DNA of 64,000 bases from Hyphomonadaceae bacterium (GTDB lineage: Bacteria > Pseudomonadota > Alphaproteobacteria > Caulobacterales > Hyphomonadaceae). The notes under the pieces were generated by a model. The model was not told where the DNA came from and made no database searches. It was given only the letters and a program-made list of their open reading frames with translations. The stretch lies in the NCBI GenBank assembly GCA_947474455.1, contig CANJIL010000003.1, forward strand, positions 62,001-126,000, given 5' to 3'. The position numbers and the translations under genes were made by a program. Within the stretch, counting starts at the first letter, position 1, and every line of letters starts with the position of its first letter. Shown here in pieces: positions 1 through 8,796 of the stretch.

Positions 1-150
1 ACAGCGCTGACCGTCCTTCAGCGAGCTCTGCTCATACTTCGCCCACCACTCGCGATAATCCCGCCAGCCCATGGGCGGGGCTTCCTTCGGGATCACCTGC
101 GGACGGCCATGGCGCACGATGATGATGCGGCCTGGGCGAGCCCCCTTCAT
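1..150 (-). CDS. Histidine phosphatase family protein (N-terminal fragment, cut by window edge)
   Basis: Not in the ORF track because it runs off the left edge. Reading the minus strand from the ATG whose complement is at 148-150 gives 50 codons. They contain 'RIIIVRHGRP', the RHG signature of the phosphoglycerate-mutase/histidine phosphatase superfamily, in which the His is the phospho-acceptor. An AGGAG lies 9 nt before this ATG, so I prefer it; an in-frame ATG at 183 is possible. The substrate cannot be told because the rest of the gene lies outside the window. Confidence 0.75.
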   Translation of the reverse strand, partial: MKGARPGRIIIVRHGRPQVIPKEAPPMGWRDYREWWAKYEQSSLKDGQRC

Positions 151-495
151 CGCAGGTGTCTCCTGTTTGACGGCAACGTCCATATTCCTCGTTGGCCCTG
201 AGCCAATCAGCCCCCCGAACTGGAAGGCGCTCCCCGCCCGGTGCTTAGAGCATCGCACCGGAAAACCAAACCCGCTTGTGGAGTCCGGTTGCTAACTCAC
301 GGCAATTCATCGGGAAATCAGATGGCCCCGGCCTGAACGGCGGCCTCTAACGCTGTCGATGAGCGCGCCACGACGGGATCTTCGGTCAGCGTACGGGTCA
401 CTCCGGGCACCTGTTCGCAGCGCTCGAAACAAGTGGTTTCCCGCTCTCCGCCCTTCTGGATCCGGCGGGAGTGACGGGCAAGGACTGCACAGTTC
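151..495. other. Intergenic region without a supported gene
   Basis: This is the stretch between the start of the histidine phosphatase gene and the stop of the frameshifted gene on the minus strand. ORFs listed here (359-574, part of 318-851) lack family motifs and overlap the better-supported minus-strand gene. I see no clear terminator or RNA gene. Confidence 0.5.
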
Positions 496-1438
496 CTATT
501 TCGGCTTCTTCGCCTTCGCCGCCTCGCGCTTGTCCCTTGCACCGCCGGCGAGAAGGATATTGGTCTGCGAGTAGTTCGCTTCGTGGCAGGCATATTCGTA
601 GAATGTCGTGTCCAGGAGATTGAACGAATACTCGGCAAGACGGGGCGCGGTGTAGAGGTCGCTGTCCTCCACGGTGAACTGATAGAGGAATTCGGTCGGC
701 GAGACGCGAGTGAAGCGTTCGGTAAGTTTGCTGTCGGGCTCGACCAGAACGAGACGGCCGAATCCGCCGCTAAAAGGATCGTCGGCGCGGATATGTGTGG
801 TTTCCGCCACGAGCGTGTCCCCTTCCCAGCGCACTGCGGACCAGCCTTCAAAGGCGGTCACCGCAGCAGGCGGTGAAGTAGCGCTATCAAGGTGGATCAC
901 GCGCAAGCTTCCCGCGTCTTCAGTGAGGATGACGATTTCCCGCCGTGTCTCGAGAAACGTGTTGGGCGCCATGGCCGGAATCTGGCGGATCGGCGGCTGG
1001 CCCAGACCGGCGAGACAACGATCGAACATCGTGCGCTCCTCCGGATTGTCGTGCGCCTGCGTGTCCATCCAGTCGGCGCGTTCGGTGAGCTTGATGCCTG
1101 TCTCGGTGTAAGGCATCTGCCCATCGGCCGGCGGCGCCAGAAGCGAAGACCTGTATTCGCCGCGAACCCGCGCAACCGTCTGGATGTTCGCACGAAGAAA
1201 TCCGGATCAATCAGATCGGGCGTGCCTTTAGTCAGCGCCGTGACCGCCCTACGCGCCTCGTCTGGAGTAAGGCCCAGCGTCTTCAGGAAAGATGGCCGTT
1301 CAAGCAGCGTCATGAAGGACGCGCCCCACGTGCCGCCGAACTCGGGATGACGTCCGCGGCGCGCGGCGGCTGATAGACCTGCTGCGCGAGCGCGGCAGGG
1401 GCGACAGCGGCGATCAGCGCAACGAACAGACAACCCAT
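496..1438 (-). pseudogene. Secreted protein of unknown function, interrupted by two apparent -1 frameshifts
   Basis: Three ORF pieces in different frames join into one protein. From the ATG at 1438 the first frame gives a signal peptide ('MGCLFVALIAAVAPAALAQ'). One base appears lost near 1346-1370 and reading continues as 'HPEFGGTWGASF...DPDFFVR'. A second base appears lost near 1186-1196, after which 'NIQTVARVRGEYRSSLL' and 'APPADGQMPYTETG' run into the ORF 496-1116. That ORF contains 'TTFYEYACHEANY', a motif I recall from a family of secreted proteins of unknown function. The sense of the sequence is preserved on each side of both breaks, which suggests recent damage or an indel error. Exact lesion points are uncertain. 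Confidence 0.7.
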
Positions 1439-1493
1439 GGTCCGGCCCCTGAACTCTGCCGGTCAGGGCGTATCATGGGAAGCCAGATCCAAA

Positions 1494-2423
1494 CTACAAC
1501 CCCTTCCAGAGCCGCCCTTCTGGACATTCCGTCCCTGGCGCCTGCTTGCAGCCGTGCAACGTGAACAACACGGTTTCGGCGCGGCCGATCAGGTAGTCCA
1601 TCGGCACGAAACCGATCGCGTCGTCACGTGGATCGGCCGGCGGGGTGGTTGAACGGTACGGCCACGCCTCGGGGAAAGCCGCCGCCATGCTGCGATGGCC
1701 CGAAGGTGCGCGGCTATCTTCCGAGTTGTCGCGATTGTCACCCATCATGAACACATGTCCTGGCGGAACCTTGAACACCGGCGTCTCGTCGAGATCGTTC
1801 GTGTCCGAGAACTCGTGGATCAGATAGGTCTTGGTCTTGTCGCCCTCGCCCGTGGGGATCGTCTCGCGATACTCTGTCGCCGTCGCGATCCGGTTGCTGT
1901 CGTCGGGCACATAGCTCGTCGTCCGCACCTTCTCCCGCGATACTTCCTTTCCGTTGAGGAGCAACAGCCCGTTCCTGACCTGAACCATGTCGCCCGGCAG
2001 GCCGATCAGCCGCTTGATCATGACGCGATCCGAATGCGGATGCTGGAACACGATCACGTCGCCGCGCTTGGGCTGTGATGCGAACAGGTTCTCGTTCGGC
2101 TTTTTCGGGTCGTCGCCGATCACCAGCGCTCCGAGCCCGAAGGGAATCGAATTGCGGTTGTACCCGTAGGTGAACTTCGCCACCGCCACCCGGTCTCCAA
2201 CCTGCAGCGCCGGCACCATCGATTCCGACGGGATCGAGCGTAGCTCGTAGACGAATGTCGAGAACACCAACCAGAAAGGCACGAAAATGGCGATGGTCAT
2301 CGCCGTCTCACGGAACTCGTGGAAAAGCTTGTTCTTGAGGCCGCGTTTTGGCTCGGACACAGGGTCATCGCCCGCTACGGCCGGCTGTTCGGCTACCGGC
2401 TGCTGCGTCGGAACATCACTCAT
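1494..2423 (-). CDS. lepB: Signal peptidase I
   Basis: Inner-membrane serine protease that removes signal peptides from exported preproteins. The 309-residue product has a disordered N-terminus, one transmembrane segment at about residues 41-61, then 'IPSESMVPAL' with the catalytic Ser at about residue 68. 'MIKRLIGLPGD' carries the general-base Lys at about residue 137, and 'MGDNRDNSEDSR' is the conserved C-terminal box E. All family boxes are present and the length is normal. It is followed on the minus strand by the broken secreted gene, with no obvious operon partner. Identification is firm. Confidence 0.96.
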   Translation of the reverse strand: MSDVPTQQPVAEQPAVAGDDPVSEPKRGLKNKLFHEFRETAMTIAIFVPFWLVFSTFVYELRSIPSESMVPALQVGDRVAVAKFTYGYNRNSIPFGLGALVIGDDPKKPNENLFASQPKRGDVIVFQHPHSDRVMIKRLIGLPGDMVQVRNGLLLLNGKEVSREKVRTTSYVPDDSNRIATATEYRETIPTGEGDKTKTYLIHEFSDTNDLDETPVFKVPPGHVFMMGDNRDNSEDSRAPSGHRSMAAAFPEAWPYRSTTPPADPRDDAIGFVPMDYLIGRAETVLFTLHGCKQAPGTECPEGRLWKGL

Positions 2424-2862
2424 GAACTAGCCCTTGGCGCGCCCATCCGGGCTCACATTATTCGCCCACCTCGGGGCCCGCGGCTATACGTTACGCGTCT
2501 CTGGTCCGCGTCAAGACGCCCGCGTGCAGCACATAAATTCCATCCCGCGAGACTCATCCAATCCCCAGCCCTGTCACACAGTTACATGGCGACCGTTTCA
2601 CCCGTGTCGATCGCCCGCATGCAGTGTGCTGACGCATTATCCGCCCTTCATCCCGATTTCGTGGCCCGGAACCGATCACCTGCCTGGGGCCGCCTTGACG
2701 CTGGACTAGATCCGCAGGTCCGGCGGCTCCAACACTCGGCGGCAGGCGGACAGGTGGGCGGGGCTATCCCGTGACAATCCGCCACGTCGGCGCCCTAATG
2801 GAAATTCTCTTGCCGTCGCGGGCTGCAGGGCAGATTCCGGCACGACTCGAGGACAGTTTCTT
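2424..2862. other. Intergenic region upstream of lepB
   Basis: About 440 bases between the divergent starts of lepB and the small membrane protein gene at 2863. The two ORFs offered by the track (2319-2774 and 2434-2709, plus strand) are rich in Pro, Arg and His, lack motifs and have no convincing ribosome binding site, so I treat them as noise. The region presumably holds promoters for both flanking genes, but I cannot point to one. Confidence 0.5.
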
Positions 2863-3165
2863 ATGCGCAACATCATTGGCCTCGTGGCGGGACTCTATCT
2901 CTCTGTCGCCCTGGTCGTGTTCGTCACGGCCGCCTGGAGCTTCAGCACGGACGACCGTTGGCAGGCCGCCTGCCCCATGCCCGGCAATCTCCCCATCAAC
3001 ACCTTTGCCGGCGCATCGATCGAGGGGGCGCCTAACTGGCTGCCCTGGGCTGCCTACCGCGCCATCGCATGGCCGAAGACCTATGCCGACGAACACCACA
3101 CGGCGTCCGATCTCGTCGACTGGCTGATGGTTCAGTACAATCCGTTTCCGCAGAACTGCGCCTAG
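2863..3165 (+). CDS. Small single-pass membrane protein of unknown function
   Basis: A 100-residue product with one N-terminal hydrophobic segment ('IIGLVAGLYLSVALVVFVTA') that could be a membrane anchor or an uncleaved signal. It is followed by about 75 soluble residues with three Cys. A GAGGA lies about 9 nt before the ATG. Its stop codon overlaps the stop of the convergent gene 3162-3749 by four bases. I do not recognise a family. Codon use resembles neighbouring genes, so it is probably real. Confidence 0.7.
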   Translation: MRNIIGLVAGLYLSVALVVFVTAAWSFSTDDRWQAACPMPGNLPINTFAGASIEGAPNWLPWAAYRAIAWPKTYADEHHTASDLVDWLMVQYNPFPQNCA

Positions 3166-3749
3166 CTGAAACGCTCCGCAATAAACGCGTCCTCCGACTC
3201 TTTCGCGATCGCCGCGCATTCGAGAATCATCACGGCGGTATGGATCACGCTCGCGCTATCGGGCACGCCAAGCTGCACCAGCTTGCTCTTTGTCCGCGCC
3301 ATGAAAGAGCGATCCGTATCCCACGCCCCATCCGACAGAAGTTCCGTGTCGCGCTTGGAAAGCCTCGGAACCAGTTCGGAAACCTTGGTGAGAACGTCGT
3401 CCGTCACGCCCTCTTTCTTGAGCTCGCCGCCAAGATGGTCCGCCGTCGCGCCCATCATCCCGATGGTCAACGCCAGCCCGCGCGCGCCCTCGTCCCAGCC
3501 ATAGGCCCGCGCACACCCGTCAGCTGCGCCGTTGATCGCATTGTCCGCCTGGCCCCGCACGCCATCGGCCGTCGTCGCATTGAGAAAGGACAGCGCCACC
3601 ACGGCGGTCTGCCGCCGCATGACCAGCGCGCGGTGCACACAGGACATCTCGTCCTTCTGCTCAGGCGTCATCTCCTTCGCGCTCGCCGGCCCGGCGCCGA
3701 AAACGCCGAGCGCAACAACGCCCAGCCCCAGAAAGAGGCCCGCCCTCAA
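3162..3749 (-). CDS. Secreted protein of unknown function (paralogue of the upstream gene)
   Basis: 195 residues with a clear signal peptide ('LGVVALGVFGAGPASA'), so probably periplasmic. The mature part is mainly helical, with Cys at 'MSCVHRAL' and 'DGCARAYG'. It shares layout and motifs with the gene directly upstream (a Cys near the mature N-terminus; 'GVPDS...I' against 'GVPDTEHSIETA' near the C-terminus; 'DGAW' in both), so the two look like a tandem duplication. Its ATG overlaps the upstream stop by four bases, indicating translational coupling. I do not recognise a named family. Confidence 0.75.
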   Translation of the reverse strand: MRAGLFLGLGVVALGVFGAGPASAKEMTPEQKDEMSCVHRALVMRRQTAVVALSFLNATTADGVRGQADNAINGAADGCARAYGWDEGARGLALTIGMMGATADHLGGELKKEGVTDDVLTKVSELVPRLSKRDTELLSDGAWDTDRSFMARTKSKLVQLGVPDSASVIHTAVMILECAAIAKESEDAFIAERFS

Positions 3750-4345
3750 GGCTTGTCGTCCTTCATCTCATCGAGCATGAACATCATCACGCTATCCATC
3801 GCCATCGTCGAGAGATCCAGAATCTGAAACGCTGTCTCAATCGAATGCTCCGTGTCGGGCACTCCCTTCGCCAGCAGCGCCGACTTGACCCTGCCCTCGA
3901 TCGCAGCGTCGTCCCGCCACGCACCGTCATATATGCCGTCCTGATCGTCTTCCGACAACTCGTCGAAAACGTCGAATATGCCGTCAATGGCCGTTTCCGA
4001 AACGCCTTCGAACAGCAGCTCGTCCGCAAGATAGTCCGTCGCTGAACCGAGTATGCCGATCTCGGACATGGCGGACATCTGCCCTGCCGTAATGTCATGC
4101 CCAGCCGCGCACGTAGCTGCCGTGTCGTCGACCAGCTTCTTGGCCGCCGCAATATCTGCCGCCGCCGTGTCGCCGTACAGGAACGCCTCGGCGACGACCT
4201 CATAGTCTGTCTCCAGAGTGAGACTCTCGTACACGCAATACATCTCTCCCAGACCGTCGCCGGCCGGCCGCGGCTGTGCACTGGCGACGCCGCAGAGCCC
4301 GGCCGCTCCCGCCACAAGTGCACCAGCGGCGATCAATCTGAGCAT
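3746..4345 (-). CDS. Secreted protein of unknown function (first gene of the paralogous pair)
   Basis: I start at the ATG at 4345 rather than the track's 4390 because a GGAGAAGG ribosome site lies just before it and a good signal peptide begins there ('MLRLIAAGALVAGAAGLCG'). The mature protein of about 175 residues resembles the downstream product 3162-3749, including 'YDGAWRDD' and 'GVPDTEHSI'. Both genes form a two-gene operon with a four-base overlap. The predicted location is periplasmic and the function is unknown. Confidence 0.75.
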   Translation of the reverse strand: MLRLIAAGALVAGAAGLCGVASAQPRPAGDGLGEMYCVYESLTLETDYEVVAEAFLYGDTAAADIAAAKKLVDDTAATCAAGHDITAGQMSAMSEIGILGSATDYLADELLFEGVSETAIDGIFDVFDELSEDDQDGIYDGAWRDDAAIEGRVKSALLAKGVPDTEHSIETAFQILDLSTMAMDSVMMFMLDEMKDDKP

Positions 4346-4625
4346 GTCCCTTCTCCGGCGAGCCTCGCTCGCATCACCCGCCCCTAGCACGGCCCCTCAC
4401 CCCGCACATCGTGCCCGATCAGCCCGCCGCAACTTGGCCAGACTGCCGATCCTCCGCTGACAATCCGATCAATTTCGCGTCAAAGCCGCAAAGATCGCCA
4501 GCTTGCTGCGCACGCAAGCACTGGACGATCAGCCTGCCGCAGCTCACGCTTCAACCGCACTGCGGCGACAGGACCGGCGCCGTCGGCAACAAGTGGAACG
4601 ACAGTTTCGCAAACGGAGGGACCTG

Positions 4626-5243
4626 ATGCGTCACCTATTGGCCGTCGCCGCCGCCGCCAGCTTTATCAGCGCCCCCGCATTAGCGCAGGGCAGCACGCAA
4701 GCGCCCGCCGGCCAATACGCCGTCGACAAGACCCATGCTTCGGTGAACTGGAAAGGTCTTCATCAGGGGCTCTCGTGGTACAACGCCCGCTTCACCAACT
4801 TCGACATCCAGCTCACCTTCGACCCCGCCGACGTCACCAAGTCGAAAGTCACCGCCACGATCGATCCGAAATCGATCGAAACCGATTTCGAGAAGACACG
4901 CCCCGCTGGAAACACCGAAGAGTTCAACGCTGAACTTGCGACCGGCGAGCGTTTCTTCAACGCCGGCAAATTCCCGCAGATCACCTTCGCCTCCACCGCC
5001 ATCACCAAGACAGGCGCAAACACAGGCAAGATGACCGGCAACCTCACCTTCCTAGGCGTCACCAAGCCGGTGACCCTAGACGTCACCTACATCGGCAACC
5101 GCAACGACCCCCGCCTCAAGAAGCACAAGGTCGGCTTCCAGGCCGTAGGCACGATCAACAAGACCACCTGGGGCCTCGCCCCCGGCGGCTCCATCGCCGA
5201 CGAGGTCAAGATCGAGATCAACGCGGAGCTGATCCAGAAGTAG
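4626..5243 (+). CDS. YceI family periplasmic protein
   Basis: 205 residues from the ATG preceded by 'ACGGAGGG'. A signal peptide ending near 'ALAQG' is followed by the YceI beta-barrel fold: 'YAVDKTHASVNWK' near the N-terminus, 'ATIDPKSIETD' in the middle, and the family hallmark 'NLTFLGVTKPVTLDVTY'. YceI proteins are lipocalin-like and bind polyisoprenoid or amphiphilic ligands; the exact role is not known for most members. It is the first of three consecutive YceI-domain genes on this strand. Confidence 0.92.
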   Translation: MRHLLAVAAAASFISAPALAQGSTQAPAGQYAVDKTHASVNWKGLHQGLSWYNARFTNFDIQLTFDPADVTKSKVTATIDPKSIETDFEKTRPAGNTEEFNAELATGERFFNAGKFPQITFASTAITKTGANTGKMTGNLTFLGVTKPVTLDVTYIGNRNDPRLKKHKVGFQAVGTINKTTWGLAPGGSIADEVKIEINAELIQK

Positions 5244-5406
5244 CTGCCGTCTGCGCTTACGCCCTCGTCACGAGGAACCGCTCAGCGGCGTCTCGAAGGG
5301 CAAGGGCATGCTCACCTCACAGGACGCCGAGATCAAACTCGCGCCGCGGGCTGGGACCAACCCAAGAACGCCAGTACATAGAGAGCACTGCGCAAAGGAC
5401 CTGCCC

Positions 5407-6018
5407 ATGCGCCTCGCCCTGTTCCTATTACCCATCGCACTCTCTGCCTGTGCCCTCACCGCGACGCAGACCCCGCAGGCGCTGCAAACCCTGCCCGCCG
5501 GCGCCTATCAGCTCGAAAAGGCGCACGGCTCGTTAATCTTCCGCGTAAAGCACCTCGGCCTCTCATATTACACTGCCCGCTTCACCGACTTCGACGCTAC
5601 GCTGGACTTAGACTTGAAAGCCCCCGCCGCCAGCCATGTGAAAGCGATTATCAACCCGCTCTCCGTCCGCACCGACAATCCGACGGATCCGGGCTGGGAC
5701 AAGCGCATCAGCGACGAGTTGCTGAAGGGCCTGCAGTTCCCCCAGATCGTCTTCGACTCGACGCAGATCGAAACCACCGGCCCAGTCACTGGCAAAGTCA
5801 CCGGCGCCCTAACCTTCATGGGCGTCACCAAACCCGTCACGCTGGAAGTCACCTATAACGGCGGAATGAACTCAGCTGTCCTCTACGCCGGCCGCCCCGC
5901 CATAGGCTTCTCCGCAAGGGGAACGCTCAGCCGCTCCGATTTCGGCTCCACCCGCTACAACGCCTTCGTCGGCGACGAGGTCGAAGTCGTGATCGAGGTC
6001 GAGTTCACGAAGCACTGA
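5407..6018 (+). CDS. YceI family lipoprotein
   Basis: Starting at the ATG at 5407 gives 203 residues with a lipoprotein signal ('PIALSACAL', Cys acylation site), so this copy is probably membrane-anchored on the periplasmic side. YceI features are clear: 'YQLEKAHGSLIFRVKHLG', 'IINPLSVRTD' and 'GALTFMGVTKPVTLEVTY'. The track's earlier start at 5308 would put the signal sequence inside the protein, so I reject it. It is the second of three YceI genes in a row; ligand unknown. Confidence 0.92.
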   Translation: MRLALFLLPIALSACALTATQTPQALQTLPAGAYQLEKAHGSLIFRVKHLGLSYYTARFTDFDATLDLDLKAPAASHVKAIINPLSVRTDNPTDPGWDKRISDELLKGLQFPQIVFDSTQIETTGPVTGKVTGALTFMGVTKPVTLEVTYNGGMNSAVLYAGRPAIGFSARGTLSRSDFGSTRYNAFVGDEVEVVIEVEFTKH

Positions 6019-6149
6019 CATGCGGCAACGCCAGCATCGGCCCTGCAACCCCGCAATGCCCGCGAACGCGCCGCCAAGCGCCGCCCATTCCATGACCCGC
6101 GTCTTTCGTGACATTCTCCACCCCATCCCTGTCTAAGACGAGGTAGACC

Positions 6150-7451
6150 ATGACCGCGGAAGCCACTCAGTCTGATGATATCCCCTCGGCGACCGCCGGC
6201 CAGCAGCGCTACACCGCCATCGCCATCGCCCTGCACTGGGCCATCGCACTTCTCATAATCGGGATGATCGCCGTCGGCTGGATCATGGAGGCGATGCCCG
6301 GCGGGCCCGGCAGCCCGAAGATCGCGATCATCCAGATCCACAAGGCCGTGGGCATCACCATCCTGATGCTCACCATCGCCCGCATCATCTGGCGCGTGAT
6401 GAACCCGCCGCCCGCCGAACCGCCCATGCCCAAATGGCAGAGCCTGCTTGCTAGCTCGGTCCACATTCTTCTCTATGTCCTGATGGTCGCCATGCCCCTC
6501 ACCGGCTGGATCATGGCCTCCGCCGAGATCGACCAGCACGACACGCGCTATTTCGGCACGTTCGAGATGAACGTGCCCGGCATCCCGGGCCTCCCCGCCG
6601 AAACCCGGGAAGGCATGGCCGATGGCTTCGAGCAGGTTCACTCGAACCTCGCCTGGGTCATCATCGGCCTGCTCGTCCTCCATGTCGCCGGCGCGGTGAA
6701 GCACCAGTTCATCGACAAGGACGGCCTCCTCGCCCGCATGGCGCCGGGTCTTTTCGGCCGCACGGCAGGCCCGGTCGATGATGGACAGGGCGGAATCTGG
6801 GCCTTCGGCGCCGCCGCGCTGATCTTCGCAGCGATCGCCGGCGTCTCACTCTCCGCGCCGTCAGCTGGCACCGCGCCCACAACCCCCGCGGCCGAAGAAA
6901 GCCAGACGCCCGTCTCGAACGCACCCGCATGGACCGTGGATTATGAGAAGAGCGCGATCCTCTTCCGCAGCGGCTACATGGGCCAGCCCTTCGAGGGCCG
7001 CTTCTCCAAATGGACCGCGCAGATCCAGCTCGACGCCGCAGCCCCCGCCAATCCCGACAAACCGATAGACGGCTACATCCGGGTGGTCATCCCCATGTCC
7101 TCCGCACAAACCGGCGAGCCTTACTACGACGAGAATGTCGGCCAGGGAGACTGGTTCGACGTGGCCAAACACCCCGAGGCCGTATTCGAAGTCACCGGCG
7201 GCGTCTTCAAAGATAGCGATACTCAATATGAGGCCACCGGAATCCTGAAGCTGAAGGGCGTGGACCACCTCGTGCGCCTCCCCTTCACGCTCAAGATCGA
7301 CGGCCAGACCGCTACGGCCCACGGCGAGACCACGTTGAAGCGCCTCGCCCTCGGCGTCGGCGCCGAAACGCTGACGGAAGCGAAGGGCGACGCCGAGTAC
7401 GTGCAGGACGACGTGCTCGTCGTCATCGACATCGTCGCGACCCGCCAGTGA
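6150..7451 (+). CDS. Cytochrome b561 - YceI fusion protein
   Basis: 433 residues with two recognisable halves. Residues about 20-190 are a cytochrome b561 domain with four hydrophobic helices and His-bearing motifs ('ALHWAIALL', 'IHKAVGITI', 'HILLYVLMVAMPLTGW', 'LLVLHVAGAVKHQF') suited to bind two b-type hemes. A further helix ('FGAAALIFAAIAGVSL') leads to a C-terminal YceI domain from about residue 265 ('WTVDYEKSAILFRSGYMG', 'TGILKLKGVDHLVRLP'). The topology places YceI in the periplasm. Together with two separate YceI genes upstream this suggests a membrane electron-transfer unit with lipid-binding partners, possibly quinone-related; that role is inferred. Confidence 0.93.
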   Translation: MTAEATQSDDIPSATAGQQRYTAIAIALHWAIALLIIGMIAVGWIMEAMPGGPGSPKIAIIQIHKAVGITILMLTIARIIWRVMNPPPAEPPMPKWQSLLASSVHILLYVLMVAMPLTGWIMASAEIDQHDTRYFGTFEMNVPGIPGLPAETREGMADGFEQVHSNLAWVIIGLLVLHVAGAVKHQFIDKDGLLARMAPGLFGRTAGPVDDGQGGIWAFGAAALIFAAIAGVSLSAPSAGTAPTTPAAEESQTPVSNAPAWTVDYEKSAILFRSGYMGQPFEGRFSKWTAQIQLDAAAPANPDKPIDGYIRVVIPMSSAQTGEPYYDENVGQGDWFDVAKHPEAVFEVTGGVFKDSDTQYEATGILKLKGVDHLVRLPFTLKIDGQTATAHGETTLKRLALGVGAETLTEAKGDAEYVQDDVLVVIDIVATRQ

Positions 7452-7498
7452 GTCCGGCATCGAGACGCTGCAAGACTCAGATTCGTGACTCGCGATTC
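7450..7498. repeat. Cluster of five GANTC sites
   Basis: GAGTC, GACTC, GATTC, GACTC and GATTC occur within 49 bases at the end of the cytochrome b561-YceI gene and just after it. GANTC is the target of the cell-cycle methyltransferase CcrM in Caulobacterales. At this GC content about one site per 300 bases is expected. Confidence 0.6.
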
Positions 7499-7701
7499 GT
7501 CCCCGCGAGATCTCTTCGAAAGTCGAAATCGGCGCCTCGCGCGTCCGCGCCAGGCGCCAAAACTGTGTTCATGATGTCACAGCGCGAAGTCGAAATGCAC
7601 CTCATCGAGTCTCTCGCGACGACCTCCGCCCGACGCCTCGCGAGCCTCTCGCGGCGCCTTCGCGGGCGCCGCAACGCGACCTCAAGCGGGCTCGAAATTC
7701 A

Positions 7702-8694
7702 ATGACATCTGATTCAGAAAAAACCTCGCGCGGACCCGCCCGCGTCCTCGGCGCCGACCCCGCAGCGCTCGCCGAAGCCGCGCGCGTGATCCTCGCCGGC
7801 GGGCTCGTCGCGGTGCCCACCGAGACCGTCTACGGACTCGCCGCGGACGCCACCAACGGCGCCGCCATCGCCTCGATCTACACAGCCAAGGGACGCCCCT
7901 CTTTCAACCCGCTCATCTGCCACGTCGCGGACCTCGCGATGGCCGAGTCCTTGGCTCACTTCAGTCCCCTCGCGCGCCGCCTAGGGGAGCGCTTCTGGCC
8001 CGGCCCGCTGACGCTCGTCCTGCCTCGTGCGCCCGGATGCCCCGTGCACGACCTCGCCACCGCCGGCCTCCCCTCGATCGGCCTGCGGGCGCCGCAACAT
8101 ATTGCAACTCTTGAAATTATTCGGCGCGTCGGCCGTCCGCTCGCCGCCCCTTCAGCCAATCCGTCGGAACAGTTGAGCCCCACGACAGCGGCCCATGTGG
8201 CCGCCGGACTCGGCTCACGCATCGACCTCATCATCGATGGCGGGCGGTGCTCCGCGGGCCTCGAGTCGACCATCATCGCGCCCGGCGAAGACGGCGCCGT
8301 GATGCTCCGCGCGGGCGCTCTGCCGCGCTCCGATATCGAGTTGCTCACAGGCCCGCTGAGGTCTCCGGACCACGCCGCGGACATCGTCGCGCCCGGCATG
8401 TTGAGGCGCCACTACGCCCCTCGCGCGCGTCTCCGACTCGGCGCGACCGCGCCCGAATCCGGAGAGGCCTTCCTCGCGTTCGGGCCGCCGCCGCGCGGGG
8501 TTTCACCTTCTCTCAATCTTTCGATTCGAGGCGACCTCGCCGAGGCCGCCTCGAACCTCTTCTCGATGCTGCGTGCGCTCGATGAGAGTCACGATGCGAT
8601 CGCCGTGGCGCCGATTCCGGAGAGCGGACTCGGAGAGGCTCTCAACGACAGATTGAGAAGAGGTGCTGCACACTCGCGCGAAAATGAGTTATGA
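7702..8694 (+). CDS. sua5: L-threonylcarbamoyladenylate synthase (Sua5 type)
   Basis: Makes threonylcarbamoyl-AMP from Thr, bicarbonate and ATP, the first step of t6A formation at position 37 of ANN-decoding tRNAs in the cytoplasm. The 330-residue product starts its YrdC domain at about residue 20 with 'GGLVAVPTETVYGLAADA' and 'IYTAKGRPSFNPL'. 'RRLGERFWPGPLTLVL' and 'LAAPSANPS' are typical. The extra C-terminal part ('PGMLRRHYAPRARL' onward) is the Sua5 domain that distinguishes it from short TsaC. The gene is unusually rich in GANTC sites compared with neighbours. Confidence 0.95.
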   Translation: MTSDSEKTSRGPARVLGADPAALAEAARVILAGGLVAVPTETVYGLAADATNGAAIASIYTAKGRPSFNPLICHVADLAMAESLAHFSPLARRLGERFWPGPLTLVLPRAPGCPVHDLATAGLPSIGLRAPQHIATLEIIRRVGRPLAAPSANPSEQLSPTTAAHVAAGLGSRIDLIIDGGRCSAGLESTIIAPGEDGAVMLRAGALPRSDIELLTGPLRSPDHAADIVAPGMLRRHYAPRARLRLGATAPESGEAFLAFGPPPRGVSPSLNLSIRGDLAEAASNLFSMLRALDESHDAIAVAPIPESGLGEALNDRLRRGAAHSRENEL

Positions 8695-8796
8695 CAGATT
8701 CGTTGAGTCGGAGTTCCGATCGGAGATGACTCAACTTCACTGGATGCAAGTCCGCTAGCGGGCGACCATCCGAGGGACCACTCAAGGAGACTTAGA

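Noticed and set aside
7448-7705. 85-residue ORF between the b561-YceI gene and sua5
   Set aside because: Arg/Ser-rich, no ribosome site and overlaps both neighbours; its span is better explained as non-coding with GANTC sites.
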